From NCBI GenBank assembly GCA_026122225.1, contig JANEZZ010000524.1:1-64000 (forward strand): a stretch of DNA of 64,000 nucleotides, read 5' to 3'. Below the pieces are notes generated by a model. The model worked only from the letters and a program-made list of their open reading frames with translations, did no database searches and had not been told where the DNA came from. The first letter of the stretch is position 1; every line of letters begins with the position of its first letter. The position numbers and the translations under genes are program-made. Shown here one piece after another: positions 1-11,100 of this stretch. Source of the stretch: Heloderma charlesbogerti. Its lineage: Eukaryota; Chordata; Lepidosauria; Squamata; Helodermatidae.

Positions 1-559
1 TGAAATGAGCGACGCTGACCATAAACTAGCAGGCAAAAGGGGAGGTGCATCATTCACTCCACACCTAGGGACTGCAGCCGGCACAATGTGGGAAAGACTG
101 AGGCAAGGTTGCACTTTTCAAGCAGGGCTGATTCAGAATGCAGGATGGCTACCTGAAATCACTAGGCAAGTCGGATGCTTCCCCATGATGAACCAGTGGC
201 AAGCAGATACTTTAAAATGACTCATCAAAGAACGTGTGTGGCCTCCGTTTTGGAAAGATTTATGCTCGAGCATGAGGAGGAAGCGACAGCACCGTTTGCA
301 CTAGGCTCTGTAAGCTTGGTGTCATCAGATCTAGCCTGAATAGCAGTGACAACATGGGCACAAGAGGCAATTCCTGGCTGGGGTCAGGCCTATCCAGCTT
401 TCCTTATCATAAGGAAGGTTTGTTCTCCTCATTTACTTTGGCAACACTTGTTATATATATTGTTATGCCAACAAAATATGTTTTTAATTGTAAATAGCAA
501 AAGAGCAATGAGTTCACACATTATCCCCAACTTGGGAAACAAGCCACAGTAACAATTTC
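1..559. other. Upstream intergenic sequence, nothing recognised
   Basis: Short open frames here have no recognisable protein similarity. I see no exon, RNA gene or clear repeat. Confidence 0.5.
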
Positions 560-603
560 CAGAGGATAGCTATGTTAGTCTGTTGCAGAAGAAAAAAAAA
601 ATT

Positions 604-985
604 CTTGTGACACCTTAAAGACTAACACATTTATTCTGGCATAAGCTTCCGTGGACTATAGCCCATTTTATTAAATATGTGGAGAATTATGGAGAGTTTC
701 AGGTTTATATACAGTACATATGGTGAGTGCGTGTGCATGTGCAGATAAATTAGGGGGTGGGGATAATTGTAAACAGTGAGGTCAGAAGGAAATTAAATGC
801 AAAAAGTGACAATCGCATTATTAACAGTAGTCATTCACAGCGCAGCTGTTGTGGATAACGCAAACATCTCAGCACAAGGTAAACCAATTAGCCTGAAACT
901 CTCTGTAATGCTATGAAGTGGGCTATAGCCTACAAACGCTTATGCCACAATAAATTTGTTAGCCCTTAAGGTGTCACAAGACTCT
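604..985. repeat. Fold-back repeat pair
   Basis: Two diverged copies of one sequence lie in opposite orientation at about 604-668 and 914-985; both include variants of TTGTGACACCTTAA and GGCATAAGC. About 245 bp of other sequence separates them. The similarity is roughly 80 percent by eye. It could be one foldback transposon or two opposed 3' ends of an older repeat; I cannot name the family. Confidence 0.6.
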
Positions 986-1744
986 TTGTTGTTTAAGCAG
1001 CATGAGTTTTTCCATCTTAGGGGCGCCATCACATGAGGCTTTTATCGTGCACTCACGGTGGGTCACTCACGGAAGTTTGTGGATCCTTTTCACGGTGTCA
1101 TCAACCTCCAGGGCGCACCCAGCCGTATTTCCCGGTTATTCCATGTTAAAAAGATCCTGAGATAATGAGGTATATAAATATCTTGGATTTTCCCTCCTGT
1201 GTACATTCATTGTTGTGCTATTAAACAGCCACTAGATGGCACTGTTCGTTGAGATCTATGGAACGCTGAAAATTAAAAACTTCCCCTCTCAGCAATCATT
1301 TGGTTGCCATCTGGGAGCCCGGGGTAAATACAGAAAGGCTGCACAATGGCAGGACTGCGGGTTTTTTCTTTAATGTAGAGATGCCATAGGCGTTGTTTTG
1401 GTTCAATGAGATTGTTCTTTCCTTTCTTCAGCTTATACAGAATATATGTTGTCTGTGTTTCAAAGCTTCCTCGCCCACACACTTTCCCCATAATCAAACT
1501 TCATTCCTCTGTGACAGTGAAGTTCAATTCAAAATTAATGGAGCAATCCTTTATCTACAGGCTTATTTAGAAGTAAATCCCACTGAATTCAATGGTAAAT
1601 GTGCACATAGATTAGAAAAGTCCATTCAACTCAAAGCAGCAGCAGCCACAGCCCATCAGCATCAATGCAGTGTTTTTCACGCATGAAAAACACTCACGCA
1701 TGAAATCACGCATGAGCTGCATGGCACATCGCCCTGACCACCTT

Positions 1745-2085
1745 AAGGACATAAGAAGAGCCCGTTTGCATCAGGCCAAAGCTAAAATCCGATATAACTC
1801 CTATTTAGAGCAGACCTACTGAAATGAACACAGCTTTAGTCCCATTCATTTTAATGGATTCACTCTAAGTAGGATTTATGTTGGATTTTACCCCAAGGGT
1901 CCATCTAGTCTAGTATTCTGTCCGCACAGTGGCTAACCAGTGGGAAACCCACACGCAGCACCTGCGTGCAACAGCGCCCTCCCACTCATGTCCCCCAGCA
2001 ACGGGTGCACGCAGGCATAGCGCTCCTGGTACTAGACGTGCTGTGTAGCTATCATGGGTAGAAGCCACTGATAGCCATAACTTCC
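1745..2085 (+). mobile_element. SINE-like squamate repeat interrupted by a MITE
   Basis: The flanks (1745-1782 and 1891-2085) match a repeat whose landmarks are AAGAGCCCGTT, ATCAGGCCAAAG, CCATCTAGTCTAGTATTCTG and ACAGTGGCTAACCAG. A second, opposite-strand copy with the same landmarks is at 18315-18452. Between the flanks sits a separate palindromic insertion at 1783-1890. I recognise this as a widespread reptile repeat but cannot name its family with certainty. Confidence 0.6.
1783..1890. mobile_element. Palindromic MITE nested in a SINE-like repeat
   Basis: The ends are inverted copies, TAAAATCCGATATAACTCC at the left and a matching GGATTTATGTTGGATTTTA at the right. The interior also folds back, with TAGTCCCATTCATTTTAATG. 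The surrounding repeat reads through if this segment is removed, so this is the younger insertion. Confidence 0.65.
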
Positions 2086-2409
2086 AAGGGTTTGTCTAAA
2101 CCCGCTTTTAAATCCATCCAAGTTGGTGGCCATCACTATGAAACTAAAATGGCCAGTGTCAATTTGTTTTTCATTATGCCCAACCTGGAATCTGCCCTTT
2201 TCCCTGCAGCTGCCTTAGCTTCCCAAGAGATGTCAACCACCCATTGTAGCTCACCCGTTAAATCTAGCAGTAGGTATCCCCCATATCCTAACCCTCTTCC
2301 TAGATTTAACAGCCCCATAGCATTTAACCACTTTGGCAAAAGGTCTTCATCAGCAACCATCATCCATCACCTTTCTTCCTCTCTTTCTCTTCTTTCATAC
2401 GTACACAGC

Positions 2410-2424
2410 CACACACACACACAC
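2410..2424. repeat. (CA)n microsatellite
   Basis: Short run of AC dinucleotides. Confidence 0.9.
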
Positions 2425-2532
2425 TCCAGCCAGCCTCAGTGGAACAACTGTGGGAGCCTCTAATTCTGCACACCACCATCTTTTCCAGATGTGTGTCCCC
2501 TTCATCCCACTTGGCTACAGTTCCGGAACAGT

Positions 2533-3040
2533 TTATTTATTTCATTTCTATACCGCCCAATAGCTGAAGCACTCTGGGCAGTTCACAAAAATTAAAACCA
2601 CAAAGCGCAGCATAAAACAATATAAAATGTGAAAGCTTTTACATACACAAAATAACAGTACCACCAGAATAAAACCTAGCAGCAATGCAGAGATTTAAAA
2701 TGCAGATTTAAAACACCAGAGCTAAAAGACTAGGAAGCTAAAATGCTAAAATACTGGGAGAATAAAAAGGTCTTCAAATGGCCCCGGAAGGAGTACAACA
2801 TAGGCACCAGGCGAACTTCTCTAGGGAACTCTTCCACAGCCGGGGTGCCACAGCAGAAAAGGCCTTCTTCCTGGTAGCCACTCGCCACATCCAGGATGTG
2901 AGGATGCAGAATTTGGGAAGGGGGCTCCAAGGGGTTGGACTGACATACATCTGCGGCACTGGTCCTTTCCCAAACAGCATCCTGACAACCTGGATTGCAC
3001 AGCCTTCCCATCAAAAATGGGACTCTGGCAGTCACGGGAT
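2533..3040 (-). mobile_element. L2/CR1-group LINE 3' end
   Basis: The minus strand encodes a decayed LINE ORF2 C-terminus. Around 2750-2900 two frames together show landmarks such as PREVRLVP and FRGHLKTFLFSQ, typical of the L2/CR1 clade. A 3' UTR follows, ending in a segment that on the + strand reads TTTATTTATTTCATTTCTAT and CCGCCCAATAGCTGAAGC, the reverse complement of the usual GGGCGGTATA/AATAAA-like LINE tail. Frameshifts make it a fossil. The hAT-like element at 3054 lies just beyond its 5' side. Confidence 0.75.
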
Positions 3041-3053
3041 GATCAGGGAGGTA

Positions 3054-3583
3054 TAGTGATGTACGAAACACTTACCTGGCTCCGTTCTGGGGCATCTGCG
3101 GTGGTGGGGAGGCACTCTGTCCCTCACCCCGGAATCCTCCCCAGCCAGCGCTGCTCCGCGGCGACTCCGCGGAGCTGCCGGCCGGGGCCAGCTGCAGCCG
3201 GAATTCCGGCTGCTGCGGCTGCAAATGGCAGCCACTATGCCAGCCACCATTTGCGTGGCTGCCAAGCCGTGATAGGCTACGTAAATACTTATGTAGCCCA
3301 TTGCGGCAAAGAGCAATGCGTAGAGGCGTAGCGGCCACCATTTGTGCCTCTGCTCTCTGCTGTGACAGGCCACGTATTTACATAGCCTATCACGAAGAAA
3401 GGCAGCCACGCAAATGGCGGCCGCTACAATGGCTGCCATTTGCGGCTGCAGCAGCCCAGCAGCCAGCTGGAGCTGCCGCCAGGTACGCTCTGTCCTGGGG
3501 GGATTCCACGGGGTGGCGGGGGTGGCGGTTCCGCCACAGATTCCAGGTGGCTGAGTCCGTGGCGTAATTCTCTGACATCCCTA
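3054..3583 (-). mobile_element. hAT-like non-autonomous element A (palindromic family)
   Basis: The left terminus is TAGTGATGTAC and the right terminus is GACATCCCTA, an imperfect inverted pair. The flanking direct repeat GGAGGTA (3047-3053 and 3584-3590) is a 7-bp perfect target duplication, or 8 bp with one mismatch. The internal part is GC-rich and built of nested palindromes. By its subterminal CCACGGACTC motif (minus strand) it is in the same family as the elements at 33281, 34118 and 39404. No transposase frame is present. It sits about 1.2 kb upstream of the RND3 promoter. Confidence 0.8.
3244..3420. repeat. Nested palindrome core of element A
   Basis: Two small palindromes with GATAGGCTACGTAAAT-type cores (near 3269-3306 and 3362-3393) sit inside a larger inverted repeat. 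Its outer arms read CCACCATTTGCGTGGCTGCC at the left and the complement of the same at the right, centred near 3332. Confidence 0.75.
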
Positions 3584-3853
3584 GGAGGTAGCCATGTTGC
3601 AACCTAAACAACAAAAAGCCTTTCAGGTGTTGTGGCTTTTGGGGGCCTAGAGTCCACTTCATCAGATAACAACTGTTCCTTTATGGCTGTCCCCTTGCTT
3701 GATTTGAAACATATTCGCACCCCCCCACACACACACACACAACCACAGCCTGAACTGCAGCCTTCCCCACAGGATTCCTGTGCTTTTAATTGCTGTGTAA
3801 CAGGCAGAAATCAAACTGGTCCAGTTCTACCCCGTGATGCCTGTCTATGCAGG

Positions 3854-3879
3854 CGTGTGTGTGTGTGTGTGTGTGTGTG
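3854..3879. repeat. (GT)n microsatellite
   Basis: About thirteen GT units upstream of the RND3 CpG-rich region. Confidence 0.95.
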
Positions 3880-4457
3880 AAGGGCCTTCACTCAACCCGG
3901 TAAATGGCCAGTCCTAGTTCACCGGCATTTCTCGGTATTCCCTCCCACCTAGTGAAGCGGCTTAGCCGCAGACGGCCACGCACAATCCAGTACACAAGGA
4001 ACCTTCCCAACGCATTTTTGTGTCCCCACCCCGCACGCCCATCACCTCGCTCCTAAGCCTGGCCGAATTCCGGGGGAAAACCCCGTTTCGCTTCCATACG
4101 CCGCTGCTTCTGCCCGAGGGAAAGTGTGCGCGCGATTGTAAGGGCAGATTATGGCAGGGAAATTTCCATTTCCTCTTTAAAATACGCTGGGGCTCGGGGA
4201 GCCCGCCACCTCCTTCCCCGGAATCCCACTGAAGACGGTGGAGAAAAGTCTGCGGCTGCTCCCTGGTGAGGGGCGAGGCACTCTGCGCGCAGCCAGAGGC
4301 ACGTTGCCTTCCGACTGCTTCCCACGTTCCAGGCCTCGATCCTGCGGCCGAAGAAAAAGCACGCCCCCGCCCGCGTGGAGCCTTGCTTTGCCCCCAAATG
4401 CCATCAGTTAAGCTCGGGGAAACGAGCACAACAGTCACGGCTGCCAACGCCAAAGCT

Positions 4458-4510
4458 ACTTGGAAGAAGCGAGTCCCACTGAAATCAATGGCACTTGCTT
4501 CCGAGTAAAC
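4458..4510. repeat. Palindromic MITE remnant in the RND3 upstream promoter
   Basis: GAGTCCCACTGA and TCAATGGCACTTGCTTCC form an imperfect palindrome matching the common squamate element with AGTCCCATTGA...TCAATGGGACTTAC. It lies about 260 bp upstream of the TATA box, inside the CpG-rich region. Related copies are at 5735, 9928, 13917, 24390 and 43526. Confidence 0.6.
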
Positions 4511-4772
4511 GCGACGGGCGGGGAGGGGATGGAGCGAGGCCTCTTGGCGGACATCGCCTCGCCACGGATTTCTCGGCAGCGGCGGGCTCCGCCGCCTCTC
4601 CCTCTCCCTGCTCCGGAGCCGTCCCGGGCGTCCGCTTCTCCCCTAGAGGGCGCGGCACGGCCGGCCCCAGCCGGCGCCTGGGCCGGGCAGCGTTTGATGC
4701 GCTCCATAAAAGGGCAGGAGGCGGATCGCGGACTTTCTCTCCCGGAGCATCGGATTGGAAGGCGGCGAGGCA

Positions 4773-4778
4773 TATAAA
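4773..4778 (+). promoter_or_regulatory. RND3: TATA box of RND3
   Basis: TATAAA in the context GGCATATAAATGCAGG, about 230 bp upstream of the start codon and 15 bp downstream of an inverted CCAAT box. A weaker CATAAAAG at 4705-4712 is an alternative. Confidence 0.65.
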
Positions 4779-4802
4779 TGCAGGCGGGGCGGAGTGAAAC
4801 AA

Positions 4803-5004
4803 AGCAGTTTGCACGGAGCCGGACCTGGCGAGGAGGGAGCGGGGAGATCGCGAGGAGAAGGGGGCGAGCGAGGGAGGACTCGGCGGGCGCCCGGCAGCGA
4901 TCGGTGCGGTTTTCTTCCCGTTTCTTGGTTTCTTTTTCCTTCCCTCCTAACTGGCGAGTTCGCGGGCTTTATTCGAGAGCAAGCAAAGGGCGAAGGACAG
5001 CTCA
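4803..5004 (+). other. RND3: RND3 5' UTR (start inferred)
   Basis: Roughly 200 nt between the inferred start site and the first ATG of the conserved reading frame. It is rich in GA and GC. The 5' boundary is a guess from the TATA spacing. Confidence 0.5.
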
Positions 5005-5154
5005 ATGAAGGAGAGAAGAGCCAGCCAGAAATTATCCAGCAAATCGATCATGGATCCTAATCAGAATGTGAAGTGCAAAATAGTGGTGGTTGGGGATACC
5101 CAGTGTGGAAAGACGGCTTTGCTTCACGTCTTTGCGAAGGACTGTTTCCCTGAG
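5005..5154 (+). CDS. RND3: RND3 coding exon 1 (residues 1-50)
   Basis: Encodes the N-terminal extension with KERRA and the serines equivalent to the reported ROCK1 sites Ser7 and Ser11, then the P-loop. Ends in GAG before the donor GTACGC. The first ATG has a poor context (T at -3, A at +4), while the in-frame ATG of codon 16 (5050-5052) has A at -3 and G at +4. Residue 32 in the P-loop is Thr; I recall Ser in mammals. Confidence 0.97.
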
Positions 5155-8100
5155 GTACGCGTGGATTCGCTGATCTGATGTGCGGGGAGAGTAAGCGCTG
5201 TTTAGGTTTAAAATAATACCAAAAAAAAAAAAAAACCTACCCGAAAACCCCATTGCGATTTTAGTTAACTTGCTTTCCGCGCGAGCTGTTAATCTAAGCC
5301 AGTTTAAAGCAGTTGAGACCGTTTTCACGGAGGAGACCCTAGGACACTTTTCCCCACGCGAGACGCTCCAGAGCGCCCCTCTTGTGCTCTTGTGAGCCAC
5401 GCGGGGACGCAGCTAATGCGGGATAGAACGCGAAAGAGGAATCGATTTTTCACCCTCCGTGCCTATATTACAGAAGGATCTGAGGACATGCCCGTTCAAG
5501 CCTCGCGTGTGGAAAAAGCCTCTTCGGTCTGGCGATGTAGCCCTTGGGTTTCAGCCTTGCACTGAAATTCACAAGCCTCTTGCTCTCGTATAAGTTAACG
5601 TTAAAACACAAGTCTGTATTAATTTCCGCGAGACTTCTGTGGGGCTACGGTTCCAAGTTTGCTACAGGCACAATTGCATTGGCAAGGTGAAGGTGCCCTG
5701 GACTCGTGGGCTTTAAACCTACACCTTCTTACATATGAGTAAGTCCCATTGAACTCAGTGGGACTTGCGTTTGAGTAGTCATCTTTAGCATTGAATCTGT
5801 GCTGTTAGTGGCACTTGTGATCAATGCCCTAAGAATGCCTTTTAGTATGGAGTGCCTACGCATGAACAGAGAAAGTGGAAAAGACCCAGTGTTAAATGGA
5901 ATGGGCATCTTGCTTGGCCAATGAAGGTTTTTCATTTGAATTACAAGATGTGGGAAATGTAAAAATGGGTTTAATCAGGAGTTGTGAAAACGGTCTCACT
6001 CAATGGCTAGAAAATCATTGATCGGAGGGGCGAGGGGCAAATTTAGGGTGAAATCTCGGTTGTTGTTTGTCCTTATTAACTCCTCACTTACTGAATCTAC
6101 GAAAGAGATGTTATAATTGATGCGGTGCTAACTTTCAAGAGACAGTAATACTATGCTTCTCTCTTTTGTTTGCCCAGAATTATGTCCCCACTGTGTTTGA
6201 GAATTACACGGCCAGTTTTGAAATAGACACACAAAGGATAGAACTCAGTCTCTGGGATACTTCTGGTAAGGGACTTGCTGCGTAGCAGGAATGTCTATTC
6301 TGTTTCCATGCCATTCTGGTGACTCATACTGGTTTGTGCAATAATTATAAGCCACTGCTAAAACCTCTGTTAACACCCTGCAGATGAGGTAACCATTTTC
6401 CTTCCAAAGTGCTTAAAAAAAAGGACTTCCTCATAGAGCTCTTTGACTTTTTTAACTTTATTTTTTTATTTTAAAAATGTAACTATTTCACCAGCATAGA
6501 TGAGATTAAGGCAATCATATTTACTCTTCGTCATATTAACCCTGTAAAGGTTCTTGTGATAATTAGCTGAACAGATGGAAGAGGGTTATTACGGCCTATC
6601 ATGAGCCTTTCATTTTATTATTTGTCACCACTGCTGTGAAAACCAGCATGTGTCCTCCTTTTGGTAACAAGAAGAGTAGTAGCTATGCACATGCTGAAGT
6701 ATGTTAGAGGACTTTTTCTGACTGATTTTTCTGCTTTATTAAGGGTTTGTTCCAGTGTTTCATCAAATGACCAAAATGCATGTTTAGGAAACCTTTAGCT
6801 AAATGTAATTAATTTTAGTGGGCCTAGGCATGGGCGTGAAGTTACTCATGTGCATAGTCATTGGAAGGGTTTGGGTGTAAAACCAGCAGGGGGTGGCAAT
6901 GCTTTTGAAACTGAAAAAAGGAAGCTGGATTTTTGTAGTGGTTGTGATGGGCAACATTATCTATGCACAGTTGTAGGGACGGCTAGATCAGAACAGGAGT
7001 AGGAAGAAGGTCGATCTGAATTTATCAGTATACCATCAAATAGCTTGCAATTGATCAGCAAAAGTTTCTGGTTCTCCGTGGTGGCAGCAGCAACAAAAAG
7101 GCTTCCCCCTGCACTAAATTAGGCTTAATCCCTGAACTGAACTAATTCTGTATAACTTGAAACTGTTATTACTTGCAGAAGTCATATTGAGGCCATCCCA
7201 GGATAGGGCTTATGCGGTGCAGTAAGTGACTGGCTCTGCCTCCCGGCTAAGCCACCATTTTGCACCTGACTCTGGTTGACAGGTCTCAGGGTCCAAGTAA
7301 TGAAAGCAGATCGTACAAACTTGAAGTCTGTCCGCGTTTGCCATGGAAGACAAGGAACATATGAATGTGCTTATACCAGATCAGCCCATTCATTCATTCA
7401 TTCATTCATCTAACTCTGTATGGACTACACTGACAGGCAGCAGGGTTTCAGCAAGAGTCTTGCTCAGCCTCACCTGGAAATGCCAATGATGCATGCAAAG
7501 CATATGCTGTACCACTAAGCCACGGCCCTTAGATTCCCCTTCCCGCCACCTTCTTGGAGTACAGCAGTGGACATGACTGCTGCACTTTCCCTTCTACTCT
7601 TCCAGCACTGCGCTCTCTAGTATTCTTCCAAACTGATTGTCTTCCCTATATATCGCCCTCAGGATTTTCCCGTAGGAGGCACTGTGATGTAATGTTAAAA
7701 TCATGGCTGCTGTCTTCTAGAATCATGTGCTGGCCTGTGGCAGTAGCCATAAGATGGTGGGAGAAATCAATGGAAAGGCACAACTTGGATCAGTGAAGAC
7801 ATGGTTGAGAGACTGGGAAAGATGCAAATTCCCTTCTAGGACAGGGGTGGTTATGTTTTGTAAACTCAGGAGGCATTCTAGTCCCCAGACAGACAGGTGG
7901 TCCAGAGGCCAGTTGTGACCATAAAGTTGGCACAATTTAGCAGTAAGGGCTTCAGCATTAGTAGAGTATGTGTATCCATTCAAGCATAGCATTACGCAGC
8001 ATATTCAAAAGGGAATTGTGATAGAAATCTGTGGCTTGCAACTTGAAAATGGTTTTGATTGCACCGCCAGGAGCCTGACTAAAATTGCATTAGGGCCCAT

Positions 8101-11100
8101 ATATAGGATGCCAGGTGGCCATCCCTGTTCTATTGGATGCCAGTTCTGTGTTGTGGTAGGTTACTGGTGGAAATGAACGTGTGGGTGAGTTAATCGAGAT
8201 GGCATGAAAGGTTGCGTCCTCTAAAGCAGGTTGTGCCCTCCAGATGTTTTGGACTACAACTCCCATTGGCCAGTGTATTCAGTGGTTGAGGATTATGGGA
8301 CTTGTGGCCCAAAACATCTGGAGCCCACTGGGTTGCCTAACCCTTACTTTAAAGAATGTAACTGGGGAAAGAGAAATTTGGACAGTGTATTAGGTTCATC
8401 TTCAGAGGCCTCTCTTGAGGCCATAAAGGATTTAACTTTCCATTTTGTGCCAGTTGAGATATAGTATGTATGTATGTGATGGAGATGCTTAAAGGGTTTT
8501 TTTAAGCTCCTGCAGAGAAAATCCATTGACAGAGATGAGGGCTATAAAATTCTATGCTTAATGGGGAAGAGTTAAAATCCACTCACTGGTGTTTATGGCA
8601 TCTTAAAAGAGGCTGTGTGGAAGAGCGCCCAGAGTGCTCCCAAGGAGATGGAGACAAAGGAATGTGCAGGGTGGTGAGAGCAACCAGCAGGGGAATGTGG
8701 GCTGGCTTTCATCACCCAAGGACTGCAAAGGCAGGAAGGGAGGAGACCACCCAGCGTGGCAGGCATCCATCCATCCAGAGGCACAGTGAAGCAAAATAGA
8801 GCTGAAGAAGAGATGCTCGCTCGACAATAGCACACGGAAAGTACAGTCGACTCCTTTATGGCTTTGCAGTAACTTTGGGAGTCGGGGAGGATTTTTGCCT
8901 GCCATTCTCCAGAGCCAAAAGCACGCAATCTGCTTTGTGGCACAAAGGGCTGTCCTGTGGGGACGGGAAGTTAAAGGCGGTAAAAAGACTGAAGTGGCAA
9001 GTCTCTGCTTGTCTTGTAAATCTGGCAACACTTGCATAGATCTTTTGAAGAAACCACAATTAAGTTCTTTCTGCCTTAGCAGTCTTAGCAGCACATCACT
9101 GCTGTTGGCATCATTGGAATGTGTGCTTCCAGATGTGGATGACAGCTGTGAGGCCAGCAGTTCTGGTTTCTTTTCCTTCCCCTTCCCCCCGCTACACCGG
9201 AATGCTTGCTGCCTTTCTTACTCTACTGTGATAAAAACTAAATTAAGCTCTCCTCCTCTTCCCCATTACTGTAGTAGGAGAATGAGCATGACATGGAGAG
9301 GAAAGAAATGGACAGAAAAAATTTCATAGCATCTGAAATACTTCTTTTTTTAAAGCATAAGCCTTAAAAGGCCATAGGCTACTTTGAGGGTAGTTACGAA
9401 AAGTTATGCTTTTTAAAATTGCGCATAATGACCAGGAACAAAAACCCATTGAACTCTGCAGGGCTTCTTTTGAGTAAACGTGTTTGGGATTAGGCTGCAG
9501 CTGGCAAGCCACTCATTCCTGTTGAAATTAACTACTGGGAGCTACAGTGGATTCTCCAATATGTTACAAACATGGTAGAGATATTACTTCTTGGTCTTGA
9601 CATGGATTGAAGCGTAGCCTCACATTTCCAGGCAGGATCTGAACATGACTTCAAACAGGTTTTCAGGACATTAGTTCAGAACTTTTAAAACTCTTCTTAA
9701 TTATCTATGATTCCACACTGATTTCCCACAATATCTCATTGACACCTGTTGGTCATCTGGGTCTCAGTTCCTCTTATCTGGTGTTCTTATTTGGTTCTAG
9801 GTAAGGATGAGCTATATGCTACCTCTGAAAATCAACACAAATTTGGGATTATTACAGGGTCAACTCCAGATATGAGTAAAGTGACCTTGCTCTAGCACGG
9901 TCGCTTCTCAACCCATTTTATGATTGGCAGCACAATCCTATACATGTTTTCTAAGGAGTAATATCCATTAAGTTCAATGGGTAGTACTTCCAGGTAAGTG
10001 TAGGATTAAAGCCTGTCTCTATTCGTCTGAGTCCAGATGTGGGCCTGACTTCAGCTGCAAAGATTTTGCACTGAGGTGTCACTGCTTAAATCAGTCACAA
10101 CTGCAACAAGTGAGCTGGCAATAAAGATCAACAGTGACCCAAGGCGTAATAAGGTGGTCAGTCCTTACCTGGCTATTGACTGCAGTTAGAGGCAACCAGA
10201 GTAGAACAGCAAACCAGGGTAAAAATAACAAAACCACCCTATGCCATCTGGAAATGCCTGAACTCAGCAAGAGCATCTTCCTTCGGATTGTCTGGAAGGA
10301 TGTGATCTTGATTTTTATTTTTTTATTTTTTTGGCAGCGCTATTGCAGTTTTGAGTATGAAATAAAGCAAGACGATAGAAACACATGCAAGATTATATTA
10401 TTACTGGAATTCCTGCGGTTGAGTAACTATCAGAACAGATCTACTGTGTCAGCTGTCCCCAACTTGTTTCTCTCTAGATGTTTCAGACTCCCAGCTCACG
10501 TGCCCATTGGCCCTGCTGACAGGGGCTGATGGGAGTTGAAGTCCAAAACATTCAGAGGTAACCAGGTTGGGGAGGGCTGTATTGTGCACTATAATGGAAA
10601 ATCACACCAGGAAGTACTTGCCCACATTTAATGATACCACCTGGGAGATGCTACTTTTTTTTTTTTAAGATGCTAGTTGAATTTGATAGTGACATTCCCA
10701 AGACATTTCAACAGGACTTTATTGGTCTCCAATGCTCCCATCAAATGAGTGTCACTGTTTAAAAATCACACATTGTATGAAAATTCCTGGGTGAGTAGTG
10801 TTCTCCATTAACTGAAGCAAATTGCTGTTTAGGTTCGTGCATTAGTGGGTAACATTCTGCTCCTATTGTAACTGAGGGCAACAGCAAAAGTCCATAGATA
10901 AAGCAGTAAAGGTCAGAATCTTTTTATAGTGTAATCTGTACCCAAACCTGACTAGACCGCCATTCAAGTGCTTTCAATCTGTCAACTCCCCAACCTGGCA
11001 CCCTCCAGATGTTTTGGACTGTATGGCTAATGGTCAAGAATGCTGGGAGTTGTAGTCCCAAACATTTGAAGGGTACCAGGCTGGGAAGTCTTGTCTAGAG

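Larger units (their letters stand above)
4240..5160 (+). promoter_or_regulatory. RND3: CpG-rich RND3 promoter and first-exon region
   Basis: CpG dinucleotides and overall GC rise sharply here against AT-rich flanks, as in a vertebrate CpG island. It contains an inverted CCAAT box (ATTGG, 4754-4758), a TATA box (4773-4778) and several GC-box-like GGGCGGGG/GGGGCGGAG stretches (around 4515 and 4784). The start site is inferred at about 4800-4810, 25-30 bp after the TATA box; no transcript evidence is available here. Confidence 0.8.

Noticed and set aside
3965..4450. Long overlapping open frames upstream of RND3 on both strands
   Set aside because: They reflect high GC and few stop codons in the CpG-rich region. 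No similarity or splice structure supports coding.
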